Shown here: piece by piece, positions 10,643 through 23,287 of the stretch
Layout of the letters: every line of letters begins with the position of its first letter
How positions within the stretch are numbered: position 1 is the stretch's first letter
Assembly (NCBI GenBank): GCA_003586115.2
Contig: QVOM02000101.1
Span: forward strand, 28,546,139-28,610,138
Direction of reading: 5' to 3'
DNA: 64,000 nt
From: Salvator merianae
Taxonomy: Eukaryota > Chordata > Lepidosauria > Squamata > Teiidae
The notes under the pieces: model-generated
The model's database searches: none
What the model was told of the DNA's origin: nothing
Seen by the model: the letters and a program-made list of their open reading frames with translations, nothing else
Position numbers and translations under genes: made by a program

Positions 10643-11854
10643 TGAATCACACAGGATTTGAAAAGATTCAACTCAGGTCATTTCATTTCAGACATTCACA
10701 AATATCTAATTTCGCAAGCAATGCAGTGATGTCTGCATGAACAATATTGCAGCAATGAAATACAGTCATTGATGAACTTTTACAAACCTCAAGAATTTGA
10801 GCATTCAGTACATACCTTACTTGTGAAACTCTGTAGCATTGTGTTACGCCAAAGGGAATGAAAGCCAATTAATAAATTCTTCATAACAATTCTTCTCTGT
10901 CCATAAAAATATTCATGGCATGAAGACAGACATTTATTAAACGGGGAACAAAATAAGAATAAATAATTTTAGAATGAATGCAAGGGTCAAAGTCTGTTCA
11001 TAAAGCTGTGACACAGAAAGTAATTAACTTGTAATTTAGTAGGCTGTGCTGTATGTTTGTGTTACTTCAAGCAATTTTCGCCTAGAAATTCTTTGGGAAC
11101 ATTTATCTCTGGAAGTACATCCAGAGCCATCTGGCATGGCAGAAGATGCCTGTTTACAGCAACATTCACTCTGTCTCTCTCAGGAGATCTAAAGCTTTTA
11201 GGCAAACCCACCCTCTTTAATTCTTACAAGTCATACCCTTCCTACTTATCTGTAGTACAACATTTATTACTGGACTGTTCTGGCATCATCTTAAGAATCA
11301 GCTAAGCAGTGGGCTGAGCCAATATCACCTACCAAACATGCTACTGAACAAGTGTGGTTGTAGGTCAGTTTGTGGTGCTTACTTCCAGAAATAATTCTCT
11401 GGCTGATTTGAAACTTTGTGTGCGTGTACACATGGCACAGCGGGGAGTAGGAAGGATAGAGCCTGGGACAGACAAATGGTAGATATAGATAGATAGTCAC
11501 ATCTGCCCTGGTTCTAGGACAATTTTTCCTCACTAAAACTTTAAACCTGAGTGTGAGCATAGAAGTGCATCCATGCATACATATAAAGGCACTACTAAAT
11601 ACACAGTATTTAAAAACGTTTTTCTACTTTGTAGACCAAAGTACAATATATAAAGTATGCCCCCAGAATACTAACACAAACAATACAAACATAACGTTTT
11701 CATACTTCCTTCCAACCTAAATTTCATCAGTACAAAATAATAGAAGATGACACAGTTGCAGGAATTAATGCTAAGAAAGAAAGAAAAAAGGTAGAAAGAG
11801 AAAGTGTTGGTGATTGATTCAGCAAACAAGGAAGATGCATATAGTTGATATCCC

Positions 11855-11857
<3 letters not shown>
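10643..11857. other. Unassigned stretch
   Basis: No gene or known repeat recognised. A short TAGATA tract occurs at about 11480-11496. Confidence 0.5.

Positions 11858-11931
<74 letters not shown>
11858..11931 (+). repeat. Compound (CT)n(CA)n microsatellite
   Basis: A CT run (11858-11893) passes directly into a CA run (11893-11931) without interruption. The same kind of compound, on the complementary strand, occurs at 23224-23282. Confidence 0.97.
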
Positions 11932-11933
<2 letters not shown>

Positions 11934-12884
11934 TCTTTTAATACAACATACTGCACAGACCCCTCTGACAGATCAGGCTGACCGCACAGCCTCAGGCAGC
12001 CTTAGAGAGGAGTTTGATGACTCCACTGCAGTCCCCAAGGCTGCTGCACTTTAGTCTCTGTCCCTGTACTTGAAGGGCCTCCTCACCCTTCATGTGCAGG
12101 CAAAGCAGTGCATTCTCCCACAGCTCAGGGCATGAGAAATGGTTTCAGAACTGCTTCTCTTCCACAGAACTTTTTGTACCTTAGAAAGACATCAAAGCCC
12201 CTTCATGGACTATCATGCCCCTTGGCTTTGGGTGCTATGGAAACAGACATACTTTGATGCCCCTTCAAGACATCTTAAATGCTATGTGGAAACGTGGCCT
12301 TCAATAGTCAGTCACTCAAACTATCACTTTCCTATTAGTGGTAGTTTTAGCCCAGCTGGTTCAAAGTGCTGTTCTCACTCTCATCTTTAATCCTACAGTC
12401 TTGTCTATTTTGGGCATTTTCAAGACACACAAAGTCAGTATAAATAGGCACATTACCATAAACTGTATGAGTTCCAAAGAGCAGAGCTGTAGTGGAAAAA
12501 TACCCCAAAGTCAGCCTATGAGGCATTTAAATAACGTAAGACTTTCACAATTTTTCAGTGAAACTAGCTATGCTCTGTTTTGTAGATCTGGGTGTATCTA
12601 TAACTCAAGCACCTCATTAGCTTGACTGACAATTAACATAATATTTTAAAAGTTAGCTTTCTCCAGACATTCTGATAGAAATTACAGGAATACCTTGCCC
12701 ACATTTTAGACTAGTCTCCCAGAGACCATGCCTCCCATGGAATTTTGTGTCTTCATGGGATGAGGCGTTGAAACAGCCCCTGGTATGGTACCACTCAATC
12801 TGGGCCACCATGATCAATGTTTCCAAAGGAGGAATAAACCCAGCAAAAGTATCCTTTGAATTCATCAGTCTATGGACTTTACTG
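11932..12884. other. Unassigned stretch
   Basis: No coding exon or repeat recognised. Confidence 0.5.
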
Positions 12885-13133
12885 TCAGACAAGATGGTGA
12901 CACCACCAGCCTAGATAGCTTTAAGAAAGGGATAGACAAACTCATGGAACAGGTGTATCAATGGCTACTAGAATAGATGCCTAGAAACTGCCTCCAGGTT
13001 GGAGAGACAGGTTAGGCCTTTGATTTATGCTTGAGAATGCCCATAATCAATTGATGGGCCACTATGTGAGACAGTACGCTGGACTAGATGAGCTGTGGCC
13101 TGATCCAGCAGGGCTCCTCTTATGTTCTAAGCC
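12885..13133 (+). mobile_element. CR1-type LINE 3' UTR fragment
   Basis: The segment contains TAGCTTTAAGAAAGGGATAG, ATCAATGGCTACTAGAATAG and GATGGGCCACTATGTGAGAC, and ends GCTGGACTAGATGAGC...GCCTGATCCAGCAGGGCTC...CTTATGTTCTAA. These phrases belong to the 3' end of a CR1/L3-like LINE common in squamates (recalled). It is a different subfamily from the three CR1 copies described below. No coding sequence remains. Confidence 0.65.
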
Positions 13134-15266
13134 TCCTTCAAATAAAAATTTAAAACAAAGCAAAACAAAATACCTTAATAGCTAGCTTGAGACCAATTTA
13201 ATTATTTCTGACACTTAAATAGCACATATCTGCCTGAAAATTAATGGTTAATGCATTTCTGTCTGGGTTAGTTTGCAAGAAATTTTCCTGTGCAATCCAA
13301 GACTACTAAGAAAAAAACAGAATACAAATCTCCCCTCAGGACAATTTATTGTGGGTTTTCAACAACTTGTAATTTTGTATTGTGTTTGTACTCCTCAGCA
13401 AATGAGACTGAAAACTAATGAACAAATATTCATGTTGGAAGAACAGCCTGGACTTGGGCAAGGACTAGAGTCAACAAAGTTTCATTGTCTTTCTCAGTGC
13501 TTACTATAAAATCCCTTCCAGATTCAGTCAAAGGAATTTCTGTGATGTATTTCTCAAAAATAGATCATAAGTAATGCTACTTTGCCCCTGTGATGAACAA
13601 ATATTGTAACTTATTGCCTTAAGTGATAAGGCAGAAAACTTTGCATTCTCTCAACAGATGTGCTGTGGTCACCCTGGCAGCTGTCAAATATTAATGGTTT
13701 CATTCCATTTAATCTCCTTGGTTTTGTAATGAATCATAACATGGATTTTGATCTTCTGTAATCCTTTCCTTTGCAGGCAGTACCAGCTCATATCATACTG
13801 TGTGTCACCATCACACAGTCATGGCACCTTATTCAGGTCCTCAAGACAGATCGTTTCCATGGGGAGTGATGGAATGCTTTGCTGCATAGTTATCGACATT
13901 ACTTTGAGCACATATATAAGATGCTTGTGTAAACAAAAGAACAAGTATCTATAATATATGGATTCTGAACTGTGCAACAATATGGGTGCTCTGACCATGC
14001 CTTGCTCATGGAAGACACCTGGAAAGCATTGCAAAGAAAAGCCATCTTGGAAGAAAAGGCAAACCCCGTCCTTAAACCGATAACTTTTCCTTCACTATCC
14101 AGCTTTCCAACTTCATTCTAAAACATAAGAAGTTTTCTGTAAACAGGAAAACCCTTGAGACATGTTGCAACTGACAAAAGTTATCCCTTTGTTTTCACTT
14201 GGACTCTGTTTTTGTTTTGTCAAGATTGTCTTTTACACTTGGCACAGTGTGCTGGGAAATAATTTGCTTCCATTATTTCTTAGGTTCAGTATCTACTCCA
14301 GTCCTCCACCTTCTTGATTAGATTAACCCTCTTAATTTACATCTAGCCTATAAACAAAATGCAAATCTATCTCTCACTTCAACTTTCACTTACCCCTCTG
14401 CTGCTCTGCAGTAACCAGTAATTTTAAACTTGTAAATTTAAATGCATCTCTCAGAAAAGAGAGATTTCAAGCCATATCTTGTCCAATGACCTGCTTGTTG
14501 TATTTTTAGTAACACCAAAAGGAAAGAAAGGGTTCCCAGTGTCAAGTGGTCTTACTGGTTTCTGTGGTCTATCTCCCCTCAAGAGCCGAACTCACTGCAA
14601 CATCTCTGGAGAGAGAAGAACTAGTGCAAGGTCATCCATCCCATACTACTGAAGAGGTGCAGACTGCCAACTCGTGTCTGCCTCTTTGTGTCTCTAGAAC
14701 TTGAAGCCTTGGGTATACTCTTTTCCCTTTATCCCACACTGAATCTTGGTGGTGGCCTGAGATCTTGGGACAGAGGAAACTCATTGCCTCCTTCTGTCTT
14801 CTGGAACCAAAGCAAGAAGCTCCAATTTCTCTAAAGGTCTCTGTCTTTTCATTACACTTCTAAGACTTATTTTCACACAGTCCTACAGCGTTGCTAAGCT
14901 GAATTTCAATGATACATTGCTTTGCAGCTTCGCTGTGCTAAATCACTGAGAAAGAGGAATCTCCCTCTCTCACACACACTATTTTCTGGCTACAGAATTC
15001 CCTTGGTCAGACACCTGCTGCAGACCCTAGGAGCTCTATCTGCTGGTGCAAGATGTCTGAGTGTTTGACATCTTCCATCCTCAGGCTTGTGTTATCTATG
15101 GTGGTGACCTCCTTGGCTGTGCTTATAGGTCCACTAAGCCTCCATACTTTATGTTACCTGAGAAAGAGCTGTCCATTTGGAAAGTGAGGATTGTGGAGTG
15201 TTTCATTTTTCCATCCCTTCTATTTGTCTGTTGACAAATAGAATCCAGTATCCAGTTTTGGGACTC
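13134..15266. other. Unassigned stretch, about 2.1 kb
   Basis: No gene, RNA gene or repeat family recognised. The 14.5-15.2 kb part is less AT-rich than the rest but has no convincing open frame or splice-site pair. Confidence 0.5.
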
Positions 15267-15269
15267 TAT

Positions 15270-15942
15270 GGGCCTGTTCGCACTTAGGTCAGCAGAATGT
15301 TCTAATTAGCATGCTTCAGGCCAGTGCAGATGAGGAGAGGTTCTTCACATTCACACTCGTTTGCATTAAACCGTACCTGAAGGTAGCCGGCTGCCGCTTC
15401 AGTGCGAACGCTTCATCACCAAGTTCGTTTCTACGCCATCACCGGTGGCCAGATGTCCCTCCCTCCGATGCTCGCCATTGGTGGAGCGCCCCTTCCTAGT
15501 GGCGTCATTTCCACGGTGCCGCTACGGAGCTGCGGAGCTGCGGAGCCTACTTCGCATTCAGTGATACGCGGAAGGAGCCGGATTACGAAGTCGTTACGAA
15601 GACAGTGAAAACCGGATGCAACTTTGTCCTTGCTTACGAAGTACGCTCCAAAGTGGGCGGGTGTCTTTGTACTGAGGAACAGCGCATGTGAGAGCTGTCT
15701 ACATCTGCCGATGTCAGAGCAATGGACAGGAACTGCGAGACAAAGGGAGTGCAAAAGCACCTACCCCGATCTTCGCTTGATCACGCAAGTCGGAATCAAG
15801 ACAAGTAATTACTTGTCTTGTCTTACCCAACATCAGGGACAGCTCGGGAGATGCTGGGTTCGGATCGGGAGAGGTGCACGCCCGCTGGAGTGTGAATGCT
15901 CCATTCCAGCGAACAGACTACCACTGTAGTGTGAACAGGCCC
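15270..15942 (+). mobile_element. Harbinger-like MITE, group A, CpG-rich, TSD TAT
   Basis: Termini GGGCCTGTTCGCACTTA and AGTGTGAACAGGCCC are inverted repeats, flanked by an exact TAT duplication (15267-15269 and 15943-15945). A subterminal AGAATGTTCTAATTAGC is shared with the 32641 and 60628 copies, which are reversed. CpG content is clearly higher than in the flanks. There is an 8-bp direct repeat GGAGCTGC near 15526-15545 and several short inverted repeats built on TACGAAG. No transposase is present. I infer a comparatively recent insertion from the intact TSD and retained CpGs. Confidence 0.8.
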
Positions 15943-16019
15943 TATGATAGAGGCAGAGATCCTTAAGAGTGAGAACCCTTCTCCTCTTACCACTTTTTCT
16001 TTCTAACCTGGAGAAGATT

Positions 16020-16364
16020 GTCCTGGGAGAAAACTTCCAGCAGTCGCAGTGGGAATGGCACCCACCTGCCATGACAGTGGCTGTGGAAATGTCTGGCTTC
16101 TGCCATGTGTTGTGTGACTATGCAGCCACAGCCACATCACACCAAAGCCTGCAACATTCACAACAAGAAGCAGATATGAATGCTGCTTACTGGAAGCAGT
16201 CAGCTGTTTCAGGTACAGCAGCGGACAGCAATGTAGCTGTCCACAGCTACTAGCATTTGGGAGTGTCTGGAAACACTCCCAAATACCAGGGCCTCCACAG
16301 AGTGCATATGCACAATATTAGTGAGCCTCCAGATGCTCACTAGCCCTAAAGTGTGAAAAGGCCC
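16020..16364 (+). mobile_element. Right half of a Harbinger-like MITE, group B
   Basis: The right end reads GCTCACTAGCCCTAAAGTGTG then AAAAGGCCC, matching the right end of the 47964 copy (CCAGGGCCTCCA, then a tract ending AAGTGTGAAAATACCC). The left half and its palindrome are absent. It lies less than 100 bp from the group A copy at 15270. The left limit is approximate. Confidence 0.55.
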
Positions 16365-17209
16365 TCATTCTCTGAAGGTGGAGTGATTCTCACCAATAAT
16401 TTGGTGGTATATAGATCTTAAGTGGGAGGCAAAGCATTTGTGGCAATATTGGATGAAATGTAGAGGTTGTCCAGCTCTTCTGAGAGTATGAATTTTCACA
16501 AGGGAATCTATCCTTGTTGCACTAAACTACAGAATGTTAACTGTCTTGGCTGTGCCCTCTGCTTAAGACAGATGTCTTGTCTGTGATTAGACATGGTTAA
16601 AGAACTACACCCAGGGTGAAATTGGGGCTCAAAGGACAGAAATAAAATATCAAAAAAACAAAACAAAAAAAGACTTACAATATCCTCAGACTTCTGATTC
16701 TGTGGCCTATTCCTACACAGGAATTCATCACTCTTGGGATGACTCACTGTTTGGGTCAAATTGGGTGGGAAGCTACAGAAGCTCCTGTAGCAAAAGACCA
16801 GACCAGGCTGCTACACTCAAGCAACTAATCCAGGCCTTGGAAACCTGGGCTGGCAGTAGTCAATTAATGGTGAGCATAGAAGGCAAATATAAGAAAGAGA
16901 AGTGAGGTAGGAGGTTTTTACTATCTTGTTTTTTAAAGTGTGTGGCAAAGGTGATCCTTTGAGACTTCCCCCACCCCAAAAAAAGCCCTGTCTGACTTCA
17001 CCCTCAGTTGCTACATTGTTGCCATTCCAGCAGAGGACCACAGCAAATAAAGAGCTCCATTTGTAAGATAGGACTGATTTTTCATATATGCTAGCATACA
17101 AAGTCATAGAACTGCCCATATGCTACTTAGGGCCCATCCAGACAGGGGGGATATAGCTACACTATAGCCCTCCTAAAACATGTGATAACCTATTTTGGGA
17201 ACATCTGAC
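16365..17209. other. Unassigned stretch, possible group E terminus at 17130
   Basis: No gene recognised. At 17130, GGGCCCATCCAGACAGG resembles the terminus of the group E copy at 52882, followed by ATATAGCTACACTATAG, but it is cut off by the CR1 copy at about 17210. This may be an older element into which the CR1 inserted; I could not find its other end after 19498. Confidence 0.4.
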
Positions 17210-17245
17210 TCTGGGAGGTTGCAAACTTGGGGGGTTGCTAACTGA

Positions 17246-19410
17246 GTTTCTGGGACCTTAGGAGGCAGTGACCATACTATCCTTAAATTCTGGATAATAA
17301 GGGAAGGAAAGCCTGAGAGGACTCAGACTTCAAAGTTGGACTTCAGACGGGCGGATTTTGATGGACTCAGAAGGAGGCTAGGAAGGATAAAATGGTTGAA
17401 TGTACTAAAGGATAGAAATGTCCAAGAAGGATGGGATACTTTGCGAAATGCAATACTAGAAGCACAGTCTTTAACAATTCCTCAAAGAAAGAAGAACGGG
17501 AAGCATCTAAAGAGACCAGGGTGGATAAACCCAAAACTTAAAAAACTTGCTAAAGAGGAAAAAAGAAATGTTCAAGAAATGGAAGGAGGGGTATATATCT
17601 AAAGAAGAATATAATGCAGTCTGCACAAACTGCAGGGCAAGTATCAGAAAAGCTAAAGCTAGAAATGAATTGAGGCTTGCAAGAGAGACTAAAAACAATA
17701 AAAAGGGGTTTTGGGGATATGTCAAAAGCAAAAGAAAAGTTAAAGAGGCTATAGGATGTTTACAGAGTGAAAATGGTGAATTGATAAAAAATGATATTGA
17801 GAAGGCTGAGCTTCTGAACTCCTATTTTGTATCCGTTTTCTCTAAGAAAGATAGCGTAACAGCGACTGACCTTCGTTGTGCTAGTGAAGGAATAAGAGAA
17901 TCAAAGCACATAATCGAAACAGAGAGGGTAAGGGAATACTTAGCTAATTTAAATGAATTTAAGTCTCCAGGTCCAGATGGATTACATCCTAGGGTACTGA
18001 AGGAATTAGCAGGGGTTATTGCTGAACCACTTGCTGTAATCTTTGAAAATTCATGGAGAACAGGAGAAGTCCCAGATGATTGGAGAAGGGCAAACGTTGT
18101 CCCTATCTTCAAAAAAGGGAAGAAGGCGGACCCAGGGAACTACAGGCCTGTTAGCCTGACTTCAATACCAGGAAAGATTTTTGAACAAAGTATTAAACAA
18201 CATGTATGCCAGCATTTGGACGGGAATTCAGTAATTAACCGTAGTCAACATGGGTTTGTAACAAACAAGTCAAGTCAGACTAATCTAATTTCATTCTATG
18301 ACAAAATCACTGAATGGGTTGATCAGGGAAATGCCGTAGACATAGTATATCTTGACTTCAGCAAGGCATTTGACAAAGTATCTCATACCATCCTCATTGA
18401 AAAAATGATCAAATATGGGATTGACAAGGTAACTGTTAGGTGGGTTCATAACTGGCTTAGTGATCGTACTCAAAGAGTGGTTATAAATGGCTGCACATCC
18501 AATTGGAAGAAAATCTCAAGCGGTGTACCCCAAGGCTCTGTGCTGGGCCCAGTTATGTTTAACATTTTTATAAATGATCTGGATGAGGGAGTTGAGGGGA
18601 AACTGATCAAATTTGCTGATGACACAAAGCTAGGGGGGGTTGCTAACACTAGAGAAGAGAGAGAGGATTTAAAAAGATTTAGAAAAACTTGAACAATGGG
18701 CTGCAACTAATAGAATGGTATTTAACAAGGAAAAATGCAAGGTACTACATCTGGGCAAGAAAAATGAAAAAAACACATATAGAATGGGTGGAATCCGGCT
18801 GAGCAGCAGCACATGTGAAAAGGACCTGGGTGTCCTAGTAGATCATAGATTGAACATGAGTCAACAGTGCGAAGCAGTTGCAAAAAAGGCAAACACAATC
18901 CTGGGGTGTATTAAGAGAAGCATAGAGTCCAGATCGCGTGAAGTTATTATCCCTCTCTACTCTGCCTTGGTCAGACCTCATCTGGAGTACTGTGTCCAGT
19001 TCTGGGCACCCCAGTTTAAAAAAGACACTGACAAACTGGAGCAGGTTCAAAGGAGAGCTACCAAGATGGTGAATGGTCTACAAACCATGTCCTATGAGGA
19101 ACGGTTAAAGGAACTAGGAATGTTTAGCCTACAAAAAAGAAGACTGAGAGGGGACATGATAGCTGTCTACAAATACCTAAAGGGCTGTCACAGTGCAGAA
19201 GGATCAGACCTGTTCTCACTTGCACAAGGAAGGACTAGAAGCAACGGGATGAAACTGCAGGGGAAAAGATTCAGATTAGATGTTAGAAAAAAATTTATGA
19301 CAGTAAGGACGATCAACCAGTGGAATAGGTTGCCGCAGGAGGTGGTGAGTTCCCCTTCGATGGAGGTCTTCAAGCAGAGACTGGATGGCCATTTATCGGG
19401 AATGGTTTAG
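17246..19410 (+). pseudogene. CR1 ORF2 (endonuclease end + reverse transcriptase), frameshifted
   Basis: Encodes the CR1 endonuclease/reverse transcriptase polyprotein that would copy element RNA into the genome. It lies in three frames. Frame 1 (17246-17602) has GGSDH and DFRRADFDGLRRRLGRI. Frame 2 (about 17547-18692) holds the RT core: SPGPDG, PIFKKGKKADPGNYRPVSL, YLDFSKAFDKVSH, SGVPQGSVLGP and the catalytic FADDT, at about residues 140, 186, 268, 325 and 356 of a 381-residue segment. Frame 3 (about 18680-19410) has [39 protein letters not shown] and WNRLPQEVV. The first shift is one extra A in an A-run near 17541-17546. The second lies at about 18668-18676, just before the L-E-Q-W segment. 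The catalytic residues are intact, but the copy cannot make one product. Confidence 0.93.
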
Positions 19411-19469
19411 GTAATCCTGCATTGAGCAGGGGGTTGGACTTGATGACCCAGGAGGTCCCTTCCAACTCT

Positions 19470-19497
19470 ATGTTTCTATGTTTCTATGTTTCTATGA
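19470..19497 (+). repeat. CR1 3' octamer tail
   Basis: Three to four TTTCTATG units at the CR1 3' end. In CR1 elements such short direct repeats replace a poly(A) tail. Confidence 0.85.
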
Positions 19498-19498
19498 C

Positions 19499-21633
19499 TC
19501 TCGGGTGCTTTCCCAAAATAGCACTATCCCTTACATTTTATCTAAAGTTGCCATTGTCACTCTGGTCATCACTCACGTGTATTTCATGCTGGCAACATAC
19601 CCGGATGTGTGTGTCCACTGTGCATGTGCTGACCCAAAAGATGACCGTGTATGCATGGTAGTCACAATTGTGCACTTCCCAGTATTTAGTGCCAGCAAAA
19701 AACCCAGATGCGTGTGTCACCAAAAAGCACACAGATAGCACAGTGCCCCACACCATCTAGCCAGCAGGTGATCATTTCAGAGAGGCTTTTGTCAAGAATA
19801 TCATTTGTTAGCATGATATGTGCCTGGTGTCTGGCCTTTGTTTGCAGTTCAATACATAAGAAATCAATATCTCATAGGATGACACTTTGAAAGTTATCAC
19901 TATAAATAAATTATGGCTGCTACTTTATTCACATATGTAAGCAGACATAAAAAATTATTTGAACAGAATAGAAGAAAACAAATGAAAAATATATGGGAAA
20001 TGCATCCTAAATATAAACAAAATGAAAATGAAGACATATTAGAGAGTTGTTGAAATCTCAGTAGAAATAAAACTGCATACGTATAATCAGATAGTCATTC
20101 TTTCTTATTTCACAAAATTCCTTATATCCTTTTCAATGTCATGCTCTTCAAAATAGTATTGATGGAAGTATAGCTTATTAATTCTGAAACTGAAATAATA
20201 TATTTTCTCATGACAAACTCAGCTTTTGAACATCCACTGTTTTTTGTATCGGTTGATGTGGACAACTTATTTAGATTAGGCAATGACAGTGTGTGGAATG
20301 TAGATGTCTATAAAATTGGAACAGCCAAAATAGATTAGATTAAAAAAGGAGGTAAAAAAAATAATGTTGTAGTCAATCTTGCTGATATCATTATATGCTC
20401 AAATATTAACTGAAATCTTTCTAATTAGGAAACAAATGTTTGAGTAAAAAAGGTCACATCTAGAAGGCAATTCAAGATGCATTATTTTGCAGGTCATTTT
20501 TTTTTCTTTTTTAAATCTTCCTGTTTGAATGACTTCTAAGGAAAAATTGAAGCACTGCCAAAGTAATTGTCAATCATTTCAACTATTTTAATAAGTGACA
20601 CTGACCTTGTGTCTTCAAATCAATACATCCTTTGCAAATGACTCATGTATACACCCATAATATAGCTTGATATCTATATACCTTTAGGTTCTCATATCAA
20701 AATGCACATTAGGATAAACATAGCAGCACTAGCAATATCTTATTGCTCATTCAGTCCTTCAAAACCTATGGTTTGTACAGCCAGAAGTTTTGCAGGTTTT
20801 GGTTGTGAGACTATTTGGAGCTTTCATTTGAAAACTTTAGCTTGTAACTTTAGATTTAGCTTCCAGACCATTTGGAGCTTTCATTTGCAAATTTTAGCCT
20901 CTCTGCTGCTGCTTTTCTCTCCATCCTGCCTCCTCTGAAATAGTCAAGCTCCTTCTTAGAACCTGCTCTTTCTCGTTTATCAGAGTGGGTTGTGGACTAA
21001 AACAGGCATGTGAAGTTAAGATTGGAACAGATCTGGATGCCTGAGATCTCCCATTTCACCTTGCTATAGCAGACAGACCAAGAAAGGCTATAAAGACAAG
21101 CCCTGAGCATATCTACACAAGCAGTTGGCAACTCCAGACTGGTCTGTGTCATCAAAATACTTCAACATGCACAACTTGCAACTGGAGTTACTTTTTTCAA
21201 AATACACACTGGTGATTCTCCTTTACTTTTTACAAGCTTCCTTTATTCCTTTCTTGTTTCTTGTTGGCGACCATAAGCCTCTTAACCTTATGAGGGTGGG
21301 CCCTTCCTTTTCCTTCTGCATAAGAAGTGGAGGAATACAGGGAGACTGTCTCCAGAATGGCACGTTCCTGCTCTTCCTTAACTAGTGCTGCCACTCATAG
21401 TTTTTTGTTCCAACACTCTCCTCCTTCCTGCCAAGCAAGCCCCAAGCATGGCAGTGGCTTGAGGAAACTATTAACAGGGGGCAGAAGTAAGGCAGGCTTG
21501 GCTGGAACCAGAAGTTCCACTATGACCCACTGTATGACAGGATAATGTGCACACATTCTCTCAGCAGGTTCCTGTCGATATGCTATGACATTCCTGCTAT
21601 GATTTGTAGAGATTTTGGGAGGCGAAGGTATTC
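19499..21633. other. Unassigned stretch with a local 57-bp-period duplication
   Basis: No gene recognised. At 20811-20842 and 20868-20899 the phrase TATTTGGAGCTTTCATTTG and its neighbours are repeated with a 57-bp period and a few differences, an old local duplication. The rest is AT-rich. Confidence 0.5.
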
Positions 21634-21921
21634 GGGATGTGCACAAACTGAAATCTAGTGGTTCAGTTCAAAAAGAACAAAACTACTTTTGCTTTGGTTT
21701 CATTTGAACAGTGGAGTGGTTCAGTTCACATTTGAACCAAGCAAATCATAATGAACTACCCTTGGCTTGCTATGGTTTGCTTGGTTTGTTACAATACCCC
21801 TTGACTTGGATTTAATTCAAACAGGGTTTTTTGAACAGCAAGCTAATTCAATTCACATTCAAATCATTCAGACAGCTCAGTCTGCTGTGACCTAACTGAA
21901 CTATGTAGTTTGATGCATCTC
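21634..21921. mobile_element. GGGATGTGCA-type MITE, degraded
   Basis: Starts GGGATGTGCACAAACTG and ends in the decayed terminus TTTGATGCATCTCT. The interior is rich in GGTTCAGTT/GAACCAAGC-type phrases, as in the 47012 and 56820 copies. The TA flanks are not preserved. Confidence 0.5.
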
Positions 21922-22625
21922 TGGAAGGTATTTTAGAATTCATACCAACAATGGCATGCAGATAATGCCCCTCAAAGGGTGGGTGGTGGAGACCTTGGTT
22001 TTCTCAGACCAAAATCTCCATCAATGCCTTGCTGTTAAGTTTAACTAAGATTTCCAATGTCATGTGGCATTATTGTTGCAGGATTCCTTTGTCGAGCTAT
22101 GTAGATAAAGATATCATACTGAAATCACTACATATAAAAATATACATATAAATATGAGCACATAATGCATAAATGAAGAACATGTAGTACCCCAAACATT
22201 ATAAGACTACCATTCTTGCCACCCTCAATAATGTGATAAATCATCAGACACATCCACAGCATTCGGGAACCCATAAACTGGTACTCTATCAAAAAATAAA
22301 AGGCACTAGTACTTTGGTTATTGATTAGAAAATAGACACTGAGGTTTCCTTTGAACTAATATTCAAGCATAAAGGAGGAAGTGATAGCCAAAGAAACTGC
22401 TTAATATTTTGATCTTATTACAAATCCTGGAATTTGCCAGACTTCACTGAATCATGGGATTTTTATATTTGTCTTTTTAAACATCTTGCTGCATGTTTTT
22501 CCAAACTTAAAAGAAGAAATATTATTATTACTTAGAATAATCACCCAGAAATGAGTTTCTTCTCAACTGAACCAAGGACACATCTTCACACGGAAAAGGA
22601 GGAGGAGAAGGAGAAGGGCGGGGGG
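21922..22625. other. Unassigned stretch
   Basis: No coding exon or repeat recognised; AT-rich. Confidence 0.5.
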
Positions 22626-22642
22626 AGAAAGAAAGAAAGGAA

Positions 22643-22724
<82 letters not shown>

Positions 22725-22726
22725 AG
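22626..22726 (+). repeat. (GAAA)n microsatellite
   Basis: About 100 bases of GAAA units with two GGAA interruptions near the left end, preceded by GGAG/GGGGAG purine text from 22600. It is a purine-only strand. The lysine/arginine/glutamate-rich reading frame across it is an artefact. Confidence 0.97.
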
Positions 22727-22901
22727 TGACTCAAAGCACATTAGAGGTGGTAGTGTCCACGTGCTAGTACTTGTAATCCACATTAAAGGGCAGAAATGCA
22801 CTTCCAAAATGCATTATCTGGTCATTAAGTGGGTTAGAAGTAGGATGGGAACACACCAGCATCTACATGCTGCCACCTCTAAATTGTTTTTGAGCCATAA
22901 A

Positions 22902-22953
22902 AAAGGAAGGAAGGAAGGAAGGAAGGAAGGAAGGAAGGAAGGAAGGAAGGAAG
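22902..22953 (+). repeat. (GGAA)n microsatellite
   Basis: About 13 perfect GGAA units, 175 bp downstream of the GAAA array. Confidence 0.97.
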
Positions 22954-23223
22954 AGTGTATTGATGCAGCCTAAGCATACACTGGCCTGACTGGCATATTA
23001 TAGATATTTATTTGATCCATAGCTATATGCCAGGAGAAGAGATACAGGACAAACAGTATACAGAGCTTGCAGTTTTACTTAACAAGTTGGACACCATTTT
23101 GTTTACTTGCAACTAGGGGACTGATGAATTCTGTAAAAAAAAAAAATGAACAAGACTTTAGTATGGTAATTGCAACCATAAAAAGAGTGGAGGAGAGAGA
23201 ATGAATTCAAACTGTTTAAGAAA

Positions 23224-23226
23224 ACA

Positions 23227-23282
<56 letters not shown>
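23224..23282 (+). repeat. Compound (CA)n(GA)n microsatellite
   Basis: A CA run (23224-23244) continues directly into a GA run (to 23282). Confidence 0.97.

Positions 23283-23287
<5 letters not shown>

Larger units (their letters stand above)
17210..19498 (+). mobile_element. CR1 LINE, 5'-truncated, about 2.3 kb
   Basis: A non-LTR retrotransposon of the CR1 clade, copied by target-primed reverse transcription. It lacks ORF1 and most of the endonuclease domain; the remaining text begins near the end of the endonuclease (GGSDHTILKF) and continues through the reverse transcriptase and C-terminal region. The 3' end is the CR1 hallmark: GAGGTCCCTTCCAACTCTATG followed by an octamer-type tail of TTTCTATG units at 19470-19497. 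The 5' limit is approximate. This copy differs from the 30 kb and 54 kb CR1 copies enough to be another subfamily or an older insertion. Confidence 0.92.

Noticed and set aside
17535..17605. Frame change at the same A-rich coding stretch (KRKKEMFKKWKEG) in both long CR1 copies, suggesting a programmed frameshift
   Set aside because: The extra A lies in different A-runs in the two copies (before the TTG CTA in the 17 kb copy, after it in the 54 kb copy). Independent slippage errors in dead copies explain this better.
22551..22973. 140-codon Lys/Arg/Glu-rich frame
   Set aside because: It is a translation of GAAA and GGAA microsatellites, which lack stops in that frame.
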